Below are positions 48,454-56,553 of a DNA stretch of 64,000 bases, piece after piece. The translations under genes and the position numbers were made by a program. The stretch covers positions 1-64,000 of the forward strand of contig DATLYX010000078.1 in assembly GCA_035574295.1 (NCBI GenBank). Reading direction: 5' to 3'. How positions within the stretch are numbered: position 1 is the first letter of the stretch; every line of letters begins with the position of its first letter. The notes under the pieces were generated by a model. The model did not search any database. It was not told the DNA's origin and saw only the letters and a list, made by a program, of their open reading frames with translations. Source of the stretch: PNAI01 sp035574295 (lineage in GTDB: Bacteria; Pseudomonadota; Alphaproteobacteria; Rhizobiales; Xanthobacteraceae).

Positions 48454-50586
48454 ATGACAGCTCTGGGATTGATCATCGTCTGCGGTCTGCTCGCCATCGT
48501 CTACGGCGTGTGGGCGATTTGGTCGGTGATGCAGGCGAACGCCGGCAGCGAAAAGATGCAGGAAATCGCAGCGGCAGTGCGGGAAGGGGCGCAGGCGTAT
48601 CTGAAGCGCCAATACACCACCATCGGCCTCGTCGGAATCATCATTTTTATCATCGTCGGTTGGCTGCTCGGCTGGCTCGTTGCGCTCGGATTTGCGATCG
48701 GCGCAGTGCTGTCCGGCGCGGCCGGGTTCATCGGCATGAACGTGTCGGTGCGCGCCAATGTGCGCACGGCGCAGGCCGCCATCGGCTCGCTTGCCGCCGG
48801 GCTTGAGCTCGCCTTCAAATCAGGAGCCATCACCGGCCTGTTCGTGGCGGGGTTGGCACTGCTCGGCGTCTCCGTCTATTACGCCGTCCTGACCGGCCCG
48901 CTCGCGTTTGCCCCCAACTCGCGCACGGTCATCGACGCCATCGTGGCGCTGGGCTTCGGGGCCTCGCTGATCTCGATCTTCGCGCGCCTGGGCGGCGGCA
49001 TCTTCACCAAGGGAGCGGACGTCGGCGGCGACCTCGTGGGCAAAGTCGAGGCCGGCATCCCGGAGGACGATCCGCGCAACCCCGCAACCATTGCCGACAA
49101 CGTCGGCGACAACGTGGGCGACTGTGCGGGCATGGCCGCCGACCTGTTCGAAACCTATGCGGTGACGGTGGTTGCCACCATGGTGCTGGCCGCGATCTTT
49201 TTTGTCGGTACGCCGCACCTCTACAACATGATGCTGCTCCCGCTTGCGATCGGCGCGGCCTGCATCGTCACCTCGATCATCGGCACGTTCTTCGTCAAGC
49301 TGGGGCCCAGCCAGTCGATCATGGGCGCGCTCTACAAGGGCTTCATCGCCAGCGCGGTGTTGTCGCTGGTGGGCATCGCCATCGTGATCCATTGGCTCCT
49401 GGGCTTTGCAACCGAGCTGCGCACGACCGGAGGCGGCGCGTTTTCGTCGACGACGTTGTTCTGGTGCGGCGTGGTCGGCCTTGCGGTCACGGGACTGATC
49501 ATCTGGATCACCGAATACTACACAGGCACGACGTTCCGGCCGGTGCAGTCGATCGCGAAAGCCTCGGTCACCGGACACGGCACCAACATCATTCAGGGGC
49601 TCGCCGTCTCACTTGAGGCAACTGCATTGCCGACCATCGTGATCGTCGCGGGCATTCTCATCACCTACAACTTGGCCGGCTTGTTCGGCATCGCCATTGC
49701 GGTGACCACCATGCTGGCGCTTGCCGGCATGGTGGTCGCGCTCGACGCCTTCGGCCCGGTCACCGACAACGCCGGCGGCATCGCGGAGATGTCCGGCCTG
49801 CCGAAGGACGTGCGCAAGTCCACGGATGCGCTCGATGCGGTCGGCAACACCACCAAGGCGGTGACCAAGGGCTACGCCATCGGTTCCGCCGGGCTCGGTG
49901 CGCTCGTGTTGTTTGCGGCCTACAACGAGGACCTCAAATTCTTCATTGCCAATGCCAACACCCACAAGTTCTTCTCCGGTGTTTCGCTGGATTTTTCGTT
50001 GAACAATCCGTACGTGGTCGCGGGCCTCTTGTTCGGCGGGCTCTTGCCCTATCTGTTCGGCGCGCTGGGCATGACCGCGGTCGGCCGCGCCGCAGGGGCC
50101 ATCGTCGAAGAGGTGCGGCGCCAGTTCCGCGAAAAGCCCGGCATCATGCAGGGCAAGGAAAAGCCGGATTACGGCCGCGCCGTGGACATGCTCACCAAGG
50201 CGGCGATCAAGGAGATGATCGTGCCGTCACTTTTGCCGGTGTTGTCACCGATCGTGGTTTTTGTCGTGGTGTATTACGTTGCCGGCGGCGGCGTGGCGGG
50301 CAAGTCGGCGGCGTTCTCGGCCGTGGGGGCTATGCTGCTCGGCGTGATCGTGACCGGCCTGTTCGTCGCCATCTCGATGACCTCAGGCGGCGGTGCCTGG
50401 GACAATGCCAAAAAGTATATCGAGGATGGACACTACGGCGGCAAGGGATCGGACGCGCACAAGGCCGCGGTGACCGGCGACACGGTCGGCGATCCCTACA
50501 AGGACACGGCCGGCCCGGCGGTGAACCCGATGATCAAAATCACCAACATCGTGGCGCTGCTTCTGCTTGCGGTGCTGGCGCACTGA
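48454..50586 (+). CDS. hppA: membrane proton-translocating pyrophosphatase, K+-independent
   Basis: 710 residues, about sixteen membrane segments. PPi-site motifs FTKGADVGGDLVGKVEAGIPEDDPRNPATIADNVGDNVGD and TDNAGGIAEMSGLP are intact. GNTTKAVTKGYAIGS carries the Lys and Thr that mark K+-independent H+-PPases (K+-dependent ones have Ala and Gly). It couples PPi hydrolysis to H+ export from the cytoplasm. ATG 48454 has AAGGA 9 bp upstream. The in-frame TTG at 48364 lies in the promoter and is rejected. Confidence 0.95.
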   Translation: MTALGLIIVCGLLAIVYGVWAIWSVMQANAGSEKMQEIAAAVREGAQAYLKRQYTTIGLVGIIIFIIVGWLLGWLVALGFAIGAVLSGAAGFIGMNVSVRANVRTAQAAIGSLAAGLELAFKSGAITGLFVAGLALLGVSVYYAVLTGPLAFAPNSRTVIDAIVALGFGASLISIFARLGGGIFTKGADVGGDLVGKVEAGIPEDDPRNPATIADNVGDNVGDCAGMAADLFETYAVTVVATMVLAAIFFVGTPHLYNMMLLPLAIGAACIVTSIIGTFFVKLGPSQSIMGALYKGFIASAVLSLVGIAIVIHWLLGFATELRTTGGGAFSSTTLFWCGVVGLAVTGLIIWITEYYTGTTFRPVQSIAKASVTGHGTNIIQGLAVSLEATALPTIVIVAGILITYNLAGLFGIAIAVTTMLALAGMVVALDAFGPVTDNAGGIAEMSGLPKDVRKSTDALDAVGNTTKAVTKGYAIGSAGLGALVLFAAYNEDLKFFIANANTHKFFSGVSLDFSLNNPYVVAGLLFGGLLPYLFGALGMTAVGRAAGAIVEEVRRQFREKPGIMQGKEKPDYGRAVDMLTKAAIKEMIVPSLLPVLSPIVVFVVVYYVAGGGVAGKSAAFSAVGAMLLGVIVTGLFVAISMTSGGGAWDNAKKYIEDGHYGGKGSDAHKAAVTGDTVGDPYKDTAGPAVNPMIKITNIVALLLLAVLAH

Positions 50587-50620
50587 CCCGGTGCGCGGGC
50601 GGCGCCGTGTCGGATCCCGA

Positions 50621-51106
50621 TCAGATCGGGCCCACCGGATTGGCGATGACGCGGAGCAGATAGTTGAGGTACGAGAGCTCTTGCCCGCCGGTCGGTGTGG
50701 TGCGGCTGATGAAGTCGAACACTTTGCCGTCCTTGAGGCCATAGTCGGCGAGGCGCTCGACCCGTCGGTTTTTGTCGAAGTAGACGGCAATCACGCGCTG
50801 CTCGATCACTTTTTGCGGCATGAAGGCGGCGGGCTGTTCGCCGCGTTGGGAGATGTAGTAAAAAACCTCACCGCTCACCGTGGCGACGGTGGAGGGCGTC
50901 CCCAACACGATAAGAACCTGCTCTTGCGGTGCCCCGATGGGAATTTGCTCAAGTGCTCCATCGGGCAGCACGTAACCGCGTTGGTAGAATTGGGCGAACT
51001 GACCCGTGCAGCCGCTCAGCAGCGTGCCGAGCAGCGCCCCTGCCGCCAACAGCCGCAAGCCTGCGCGCAAACAAAGGAGCCATTGTTCACGGGTGGGCGT
51101 CATCAT
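50621..51106 (-). CDS. bamE: outer membrane assembly lipoprotein BamE (SmpA/OmlA)
   Basis: 161 residues. Signal peptide with lipobox LLSGC. Mature domain has the BamE core (ALEQIPIGAPQEQVLIVLGTPSTV, FYYISQR, VIAVYFDKNRRVERLADYGL). It stabilises the BAM complex inserting beta-barrels in the outer membrane. ATG 51106 or 51103. Divergent from the bc1 chaperone gene and convergent with hppA; a 7-bp palindrome (CCCGATC/GATCGGG, 50616-50630) overlaps its stop. Confidence 0.9.
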   Translation of the reverse strand: MMTPTREQWLLCLRAGLRLLAAGALLGTLLSGCTGQFAQFYQRGYVLPDGALEQIPIGAPQEQVLIVLGTPSTVATVSGEVFYYISQRGEQPAAFMPQKVIEQRVIAVYFDKNRRVERLADYGLKDGKVFDFISRTTPTGGQELSYLNYLLRVIANPVGPI

Positions 51107-51212
51107 ATCTGTTGTATCTGTGTTCCCCGGTGTGGCTTGGCGGCCGGATCCTGCGCGTTCGTCTTGGCTGCCAACCCGCGGGCCTAGGACCTGGCAGCGC
51201 TCAGCGAACTCT

Positions 51213-51764
51213 ATGATTTCGTTTCCTTATCGCAGACCCGCCGAACAGTCCATTTTTACCCGCCTCTATGGCGCGATCGTGGCGCAGGCGCGATCGCCCG
51301 CCTTCTACAGGGATTACGGGGTGCCCGATACGGTCGGCGGCCGGCTCGACATGATCATCCTGCACCTCGTGCTGCTCTTGGCGCGGCTCAGGGGCGAATC
51401 GGCGGCGGCTGCGGCCCTTGGGCAAGACGTGTTCGACACCTTCTGCCGCGACATCGACGACAATTTTCGCGAAATGGGGGTCGGCGATCTGGCCGTGCCG
51501 CGGGAGATGCGGAGGGTCGGAGAGGCCTTCTATGGCCGGGCTGCAGCCTATGAGCAGGCGCTTGCCGCGGACGACGAGACGCTTGCGGTCGCTTTGACGC
51601 GAAATGTGTTCGGCAAGCCGTCTGCGGGCGCGTCACGCCTTGCGGCCTATGTGCGCGAAACGGTCCGCGTGTTGGCTGCGCAGAGCGAGCTCACGCGCGG
51701 CAAGGTATACTTCCCTGACCCGGAGACGATCACCGGCGGTGCCCAAAGGGGTGACCAGCCATGA
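51213..51764 (+). CDS. ubiquinol-cytochrome c chaperone (CBP3-like)
   Basis: 183 residues. YGVPDTVGGRLDMIILHLVLLLARLRG and DVFDTFCRDIDDNFREMGVGDLAVPREMRRVGEAFYGR are the hallmark of the family, which assists assembly of the cytochrome bc1 complex. Start ATG 51213; stop overlaps the DUF177 start. Presence implies aerobic respiration through complex III. Confidence 0.9.
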   Translation: MISFPYRRPAEQSIFTRLYGAIVAQARSPAFYRDYGVPDTVGGRLDMIILHLVLLLARLRGESAAAAALGQDVFDTFCRDIDDNFREMGVGDLAVPREMRRVGEAFYGRAAAYEQALAADDETLAVALTRNVFGKPSAGASRLAAYVRETVRVLAAQSELTRGKVYFPDPETITGGAQRGDQP

Positions 51765-52294
51765 ATGAGAGACCCTGGAGCGTGCCTGTTGCCGTTGCCG
51801 AAGTCCCGGAAACCGGTCGGCGGCTCGATCTGGTGGCCGATGCGGTCACGCGCGCGGCAATCGCCAAGTTCGCCGACCTTCCGCAGGTTGCACGGCTTGA
51901 GGCGGAATTCGAGCTTACGCGACATGCGCGCAACGGGCTGCGCGTGGTGGGCCGGGTTTCCGCCACCGTGGAGCAGACCTGCGTGATTACCCTCGAACCG
52001 ATGCTGAGCGAGATCGAAGAGGATGTGGACCTCGTGTTCGTGCCGGCGAGCGATATTGCCAGCCGTGTTCACGACGAAGAGGACACCCTTGATGACCCGC
52101 CCGAGCTGCTGCAGGACGGCACCGTCGATCTCGGGGCCGTGGCCACGGAGTTCCTGGTGTTGGGAATCGATCCCTACCCACGCAAGCCGGGCTCCGTCTT
52201 CGAGGCGCCGCAGGAGGGGAAGACGAGCACCGATCATCCCTTCGCCAAGCTGGCGGCGCTGAAGAAGCCAAAACCGGGCGCGGAGGGGCGGTGA
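51761..52294 (+). CDS. DUF177 (YceD) domain protein
   Basis: 177 residues. ETCVITLEPMLSEIEEDVDLVF and EFLVLGIDPYPRKPGSVF are the conserved core; acidic middle. YceD homologues are linked to 23S rRNA/ribosome biogenesis. In many bacteria rpmF follows; here the next gene is plsX directly (162 bp gap), as in other alphaproteobacteria. Confidence 0.88.
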   Translation: MNERPWSVPVAVAEVPETGRRLDLVADAVTRAAIAKFADLPQVARLEAEFELTRHARNGLRVVGRVSATVEQTCVITLEPMLSEIEEDVDLVFVPASDIASRVHDEEDTLDDPPELLQDGTVDLGAVATEFLVLGIDPYPRKPGSVFEAPQEGKTSTDHPFAKLAALKKPKPGAEGR

Positions 52295-52456
52295 CCGCTG
52301 AGTTTAGGATCGCTGAATTGAGGACCTGGATTAATTTGCGACCGCAGTCCACAGCCGGGGTTGTGATTTTCGGCCGAAAGGCTATTGCCGCCGCGCAGAC
52401 GGTCGCGTAGCGAGAGAATCTTCCGGCGCCCCGGTCGCCATCGCGCAGGACCCTCC

Positions 52457-53515
52457 ATGCCCGAAAAAATTCGTATTGCGCTCGATGCCATGGGGGGCGA
52501 TCACGGACCCTGGGTCGTCATCGACGGCGCCGAGCTGTCGCGCATGCGGCACCCCGACATCGAATTTGTCGTGTTCGGCGATCGCAGCCAGATCGCGCCG
52601 CTGCTCGACAAAAAACCGCAGCTCGCGGAAGTGACGCGGATCGTGCACACCGATGTCGCGGTCAAAATGGACGAGAAGCCGAGCCAGGCGCTGCGCCATG
52701 GACGATGGAAGTCATCCATGTGGCTTGCGCTCGATGCCGTGAAACGCTTCGAGGCCGACGCCGCTGTGTCCGCGGGCAACACCGGCGCGCTGATGGCGAT
52801 GGCCAAATTCAACCTGAAGACGATTCCGGGTATCGATCGTCCGGCGATCGCGGCGCTGTGGCCGACACTCAAAGGCGAGTCGGTCGTACTCGACGTGGGC
52901 GCCTCTATCGGCGCGGATGCCGAGCATCTCATCGACCTTGCGGTGATGGGAAGCGCCATGGCGCGCGTGGTGTTCGATCTGGACAGGCCGACAGTGGGGC
53001 TGCTGAACATCGGGGTCGAAGAAGTGAAAGGGTTGGAGCCGGTGCGCGAGGCGGGACGTATTCTGCGCGAAGAGCAGCTACCTCACCTCAACTATGTGGG
53101 GTTCGTGGAAGGGGACGATATCGGCAAGGGCTCGGTCGATGTGGTGGTGACGGAAGGATTTGCCGGCAACATCGCGCTCAAGACCGCAGAAGGGACGGCG
53201 CGGCAGCTCGGGGCGTACCTGAAAAGCGCGATGACGCGAACGTTGCGGGCGCGACTTGGCTTGTTACTGGCGCGCGACGCGTTCCGCCGATTGGCGGAGA
53301 AGATCGATCCGCGAAAGTCGAACGGCGGGGTGTTTCTCGGATTGAACGGCATCGTCATCAAGAGCCACGGCGGCGCCGACCCGGAGGGTTTTGCCGCGGC
53401 GGTCGATCTCGGCTACGACATGGTGCGCTACAATGTGCTCGCCAAAATTGCCGACACCCTCCGCCATCACAAGCCGCACGGCAAAGTGACACCGCTGCGA
53501 GGGTTGTCGTCGTGA
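52457..53515 (+). CDS. plsX: phosphate acyltransferase
   Basis: 352 residues. IRIALDAMGGDHGP opens the protein, VSAGNTGALMA and VDVVVTEGFAGNIALK follow. It makes acyl-phosphate from acyl-ACP for phospholipid synthesis. ATG 52457 has AGGA 6 bp upstream. The stop overlaps the fabH start (GTGA). Confidence 0.95.
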   Translation: MPEKIRIALDAMGGDHGPWVVIDGAELSRMRHPDIEFVVFGDRSQIAPLLDKKPQLAEVTRIVHTDVAVKMDEKPSQALRHGRWKSSMWLALDAVKRFEADAAVSAGNTGALMAMAKFNLKTIPGIDRPAIAALWPTLKGESVVLDVGASIGADAEHLIDLAVMGSAMARVVFDLDRPTVGLLNIGVEEVKGLEPVREAGRILREEQLPHLNYVGFVEGDDIGKGSVDVVVTEGFAGNIALKTAEGTARQLGAYLKSAMTRTLRARLGLLLARDAFRRLAEKIDPRKSNGGVFLGLNGIVIKSHGGADPEGFAAAVDLGYDMVRYNVLAKIADTLRHHKPHGKVTPLRGLSS

Positions 53516-54489
53516 GCGTGCGGCGTTCGGTGATCTTGGGCTGCGGCAGCTATCTGCCGGAGCGCGTCATTCACAACAACGAACTCGCGCGCTCGGTGAA
53601 CACCTCCGATGAATGGATCGTGCAGCGCACCGGAATCCGCGAGCGGCGCATCGCTGCGCCGGGAGAGGCCACCTCGGCGCTCGGCCTTGCGGCCGCGCGC
53701 GCGGCCATCGAACAGGCCGAGATCGATCCCCAATCGATCGATCTCATCGTCGTCGCAACCTCAACCCCGGACAACACCTTTCCCGCTGTGGCGGTGTCGA
53801 TCCAGGCGGGGCTCGGGATCACGCACGGTGCAGCGTTCGACCTGCAGGCGGTCTGCTCCGGATTCATTTTCGCACTCGCAACGGTGGATAGCCTGTTGCG
53901 TACCGGCGCCTACCAGCGCGCGCTGATCGTCGGAGCCGAGACGTTCTCGCGCATCATCGACTGGAACGACCGCACGACCTGCGTGTTGTTCGGCGATGGT
54001 GCGGGGGCCGTGGTGCTCGAGGCGCAGTCACAGCCGGGGACCGGCACAGACCGGGGCGTACTGACCACCCATCTGCGGTCGGACGGCCGGCACCGCTCCA
54101 AGCTTTATGTGGACGGCGGGCCGTCCTCGACCAAGACTGTGGGGTATCTGCGCATGGAAGGCCGGGCGGTGTTCAAACACGCGGTGGCGATGATCACCGA
54201 CGTCATCGAAGACGCCTTCCGTGTGACCGGCTTCACGGCCAAGGACATCGACTGGTTCGTCCCCCACCAGGCGAACAAGCGAATCATCGACGACAGCGCC
54301 AAAAAGCTGGGGATTGCCCCGGAAAAGGTGGTCATCACGGTGGATCGGCACGGCAATACGTCCGCCGCCTCGATCCCCCTGGCTCTGGACGTCGCCATCA
54401 AGGACGGCCGGATCAAACGCGGCGATCTGGTGCTGCTGGAGGCCATGGGCGGGGGGTTCACCTGGGGGTCGGCGCTGGTGCGCTGGTGA
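53512..54489 (+). CDS. fabH: beta-ketoacyl-ACP synthase III
   Basis: 325 residues. Catalytic Cys in DLQAVCSGFIFAL (about 113), His in WFVPHQANKRIID and Asn in HGNTSAASIPLAL. It starts fatty acid synthesis by condensing acetyl-CoA with malonyl-ACP. GTG 53512 overlaps plsX; GTG 53518 also possible. Confidence 0.95.
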   Translation: MSVRRSVILGCGSYLPERVIHNNELARSVNTSDEWIVQRTGIRERRIAAPGEATSALGLAAARAAIEQAEIDPQSIDLIVVATSTPDNTFPAVAVSIQAGLGITHGAAFDLQAVCSGFIFALATVDSLLRTGAYQRALIVGAETFSRIIDWNDRTTCVLFGDGAGAVVLEAQSQPGTGTDRGVLTTHLRSDGRHRSKLYVDGGPSSTKTVGYLRMEGRAVFKHAVAMITDVIEDAFRVTGFTAKDIDWFVPHQANKRIIDDSAKKLGIAPEKVVITVDRHGNTSAASIPLALDVAIKDGRIKRGDLVLLEAMGGGFTWGSALVRW

Positions 54490-54586
54490 CCACGACAGGG
54501 CTGCAAATCCCCAGTTGACCGCGCCGGCCAAAGCTAATATCGTTGCAAATTCAGCAGGATAAATCGCCGTTGGCGGGGCGCAGGCG

Positions 54587-54895
54587 ATGACCGGAAAGAC
54601 AGTCACCCGAGCGGATTTGTGCGAGGCTGTTTACCAGAAGCTTGGTCTGTCGCGGACCGAGTCGGCGGCGCTTGTGGAAATGGTGCTGAAAGAGATCACC
54701 GATTGCCTCGAACGCGGCGAGACGGTGAAGTTGTCTTCGTTCGGTTCGTTTGTCGTTCGTAAGAAAGGTCAGCGTATTGGCCGCAACCCCAAGACCGGCA
54801 AGGAAGTGCCGATTTCGCCACGCCGGGTCATGGTGTTCAAGCCGTCTGCAATTTTGAAGCAGCGTATTAACGCGGACGGCCAGAGTCAGCAGTAG
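54587..54895 (+). CDS. ihfA: integration host factor alpha subunit
   Basis: 102 residues. VTRADLCEAVYQKLGLSRTESAALVEMVLKEI, then the DNA-binding arm GRNPKTGKEVPISPRRVMVFKPSAILKQRIN. Alpha rather than beta or HU by its length and arm. It bends DNA sharply. A possible promoter (TTGACC at 54515) precedes it but its -10 spacing (14 or 18) is poor. Confidence 0.93.
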   Translation: MTGKTVTRADLCEAVYQKLGLSRTESAALVEMVLKEITDCLERGETVKLSSFGSFVVRKKGQRIGRNPKTGKEVPISPRRVMVFKPSAILKQRINADGQSQQ

Positions 54896-54920
54896 TTCTC
54901 AAAACGCGCCCGCAAAGCGG

Positions 54921-54940
54921 GTCGTGCAGGGTCGTGCAGG
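54921..54940. repeat. tandem 10-bp duplication before the MerR gene
   Basis: GTCGTGCAGG at 54921-54930 repeated exactly at 54931-54940, ending just before the GGGAGG ribosome binding site. Confidence 0.6.
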
Positions 54941-54949
54941 GAGGCAGCT

Positions 54950-55483
54950 TTGGAAAAGGCCGCCGACGCCTTTCGTACCATCAGCGAGGTGGCAGCCGAT
55001 CTCAACCTGCCGCAACACGTTCTGCGTTTTTGGGAAAGCCGCTTCCCGCAAATTAAGCCCATGAAGCGGGCCGGCGGCCGACGGTACTACCGCCCCGATG
55101 ACGTGGATCTTTTGCGCGGCATTCGGCACCTCTTGTACGGCGAGGGATATACGATCCGCGGCGTACAACGAATCCTGCGCGAGCACGGACTGAAGTTCGT
55201 GCAGACCGTGTGGCAGCCGGGGGCGGCGCAGCCGGCGCCGCCAAGCACCGAAGATCTGTTGCCTGAGGAACCGATGCCGCGCACGGGCGATGACGCGATC
55301 GCCCTTCAGTCGTCGCCGCCGCTGTCGCGTATCGAGCCCGAGTTCCGCGAGTTGCCGGTCGAAAACGGCGCGGCAGCCGCGCCCTTGCGACCGGCCGACG
55401 TGCAGAGGCTGCGCGCGGTGCTCGAAGAGCTTGGAGAATGCCGGCGGATTATCGACGCGGCGTTGCGACCGGAGGCGGCCTGA
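54950..55483 (+). CDS. MerR-family transcriptional regulator
   Basis: 177 residues. N-terminal winged helix: TISEVAADLNLPQHVLRFWESRFPQIKPMKRAGGRRYYRPDDVDLLRGIRHLLYGEGYTIRGVQ, standard MerR; a long Pro/Glu/Ala-rich linker and short helix (LRAVLEELGECRRIIDAAL) replace the usual effector part. No metal-binding Cys pair. TTG 54950 is set by GGGAGG 5 bp upstream. The ihfA-merR order is conserved in Rhizobiales; target unknown. Confidence 0.85.
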   Translation: MEKAADAFRTISEVAADLNLPQHVLRFWESRFPQIKPMKRAGGRRYYRPDDVDLLRGIRHLLYGEGYTIRGVQRILREHGLKFVQTVWQPGAAQPAPPSTEDLLPEEPMPRTGDDAIALQSSPPLSRIEPEFRELPVENGAAAAPLRPADVQRLRAVLEELGECRRIIDAALRPEAA

Positions 55484-55489
55484 CGACCA

Positions 55490-56398
55490 TCAGCGAAAAC
55501 GGCATTGGCCGAAAAATTCGAGCGTGAGATCTATGCAGGCCTGAGGCTTTTCGATCTGCAGCATGTGGCCGGCGCCTTCCACGAAGGCATAATCGTAGCC
55601 GCCCTCGCGGGCGAGGGCTTGGTTGGCGGGCCCGGTGGCGGGGGCGCCTTTCATATTCGGATCCGCGCCGAGCAATTTTACCGGGGCGGCAAATTCGCTT
55701 GCGCGCGGCCAGAGGTTGAGGGTGAGCGCCTCGGCATAAATCGCGGCCTCGTTCTCAGGCGCACATACCAGGACAAAGCCGTCGCCGTCAGGGTTCTTGC
55801 GCAGCACCGAGCGCGCCATGAGCGCGTGAGCGCCCGGCACCCAATTTCGCGTTGCCCGCGATTGCAGGTATTCCTGCGTCAGCTCGTCCACGGCGGCAAA
55901 ATGGCGGCGCCGGCGGCGCGCCCATTCGATCAGCTTTTCCTCGAAGATGCGCATGGGCTCGAACTGCGGATGATCCGGCGGCGGGACGTCCGGCGGATCG
56001 AACAGAACCAGCGCATCAAGCCCGCCGATCTCGATGGCATGCTTCATGGCGGTGCGGGCCGACATCGAATGGAAAATGCCGGCGGTGGGTTTCCGCCCAA
56101 ACTCCGCGTGCACCGCCCGGATCACGCGCTCCAGATCCCGGACCAGCTGGGCGTAGTCATGATTGGAGGGCTCAACGGGGATGTTTTCGCCGTGATTGCG
56201 AAAATCGAACACGACCAGATCGTACTCGGGGAGCAAATGGCGCCAATACGGGAAATAGGCGTTGGCGGCAAAGCCGTTGCCGTGCGTCATCAAAACGCGC
56301 GGCCCGGCGGGATTGCCATGGCGCCGGAGCTTTATCCGGGCGCCGTCGTCGAGCGGGACTTCAAGAATTGCGGCGGGGGGTGGAAGTTCAAAAGACAT
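55490..56398 (-). CDS. alpha/beta-hydrolase fold protein
   Basis: 302 residues from ATG 56398. VLMTHGNGFAANAYFPYWRHLLPEYDLVVFDFRNHGEN is the usual start of the fold (oxyanion HGNG). The nucleophile elbow reads IFHSMSARTAMKH, not G-H-S-M-G-G, and catalytic His is in EGAGHMLQIEKP. Convergent with merR and divergent from the Mo-hydroxylase operon; may act on a product of it. Specific reaction unknown. Confidence 0.8.
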   Translation of the reverse strand: MSFELPPPAAILEVPLDDGARIKLRRHGNPAGPRVLMTHGNGFAANAYFPYWRHLLPEYDLVVFDFRNHGENIPVEPSNHDYAQLVRDLERVIRAVHAEFGRKPTAGIFHSMSARTAMKHAIEIGGLDALVLFDPPDVPPPDHPQFEPMRIFEEKLIEWARRRRRHFAAVDELTQEYLQSRATRNWVPGAHALMARSVLRKNPDGDGFVLVCAPENEAAIYAEALTLNLWPRASEFAAPVKLLGADPNMKGAPATGPANQALAREGGYDYAFVEGAGHMLQIEKPQACIDLTLEFFGQCRFR

Positions 56399-56553
56399 TG
56401 TGCAGTGGCGCTGTGCGATCACCGATGATATTTGGCGGCGCGAGTGCGCCGCTTTACCTCGGTTTTGCGGCGATGCTAGCATGATGCGCGACCGTGCAAG
56501 AAATTGTTACGGTCGAGCCTTCATTGCGTGCGGCCAAGCGGACGGGAGAAAGA

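Noticed and set aside
52295..52456. rpmF between the DUF177 gene and plsX
   Set aside because: The 162-bp gap has no open frame with the L32 motif; rpmF must be elsewhere.
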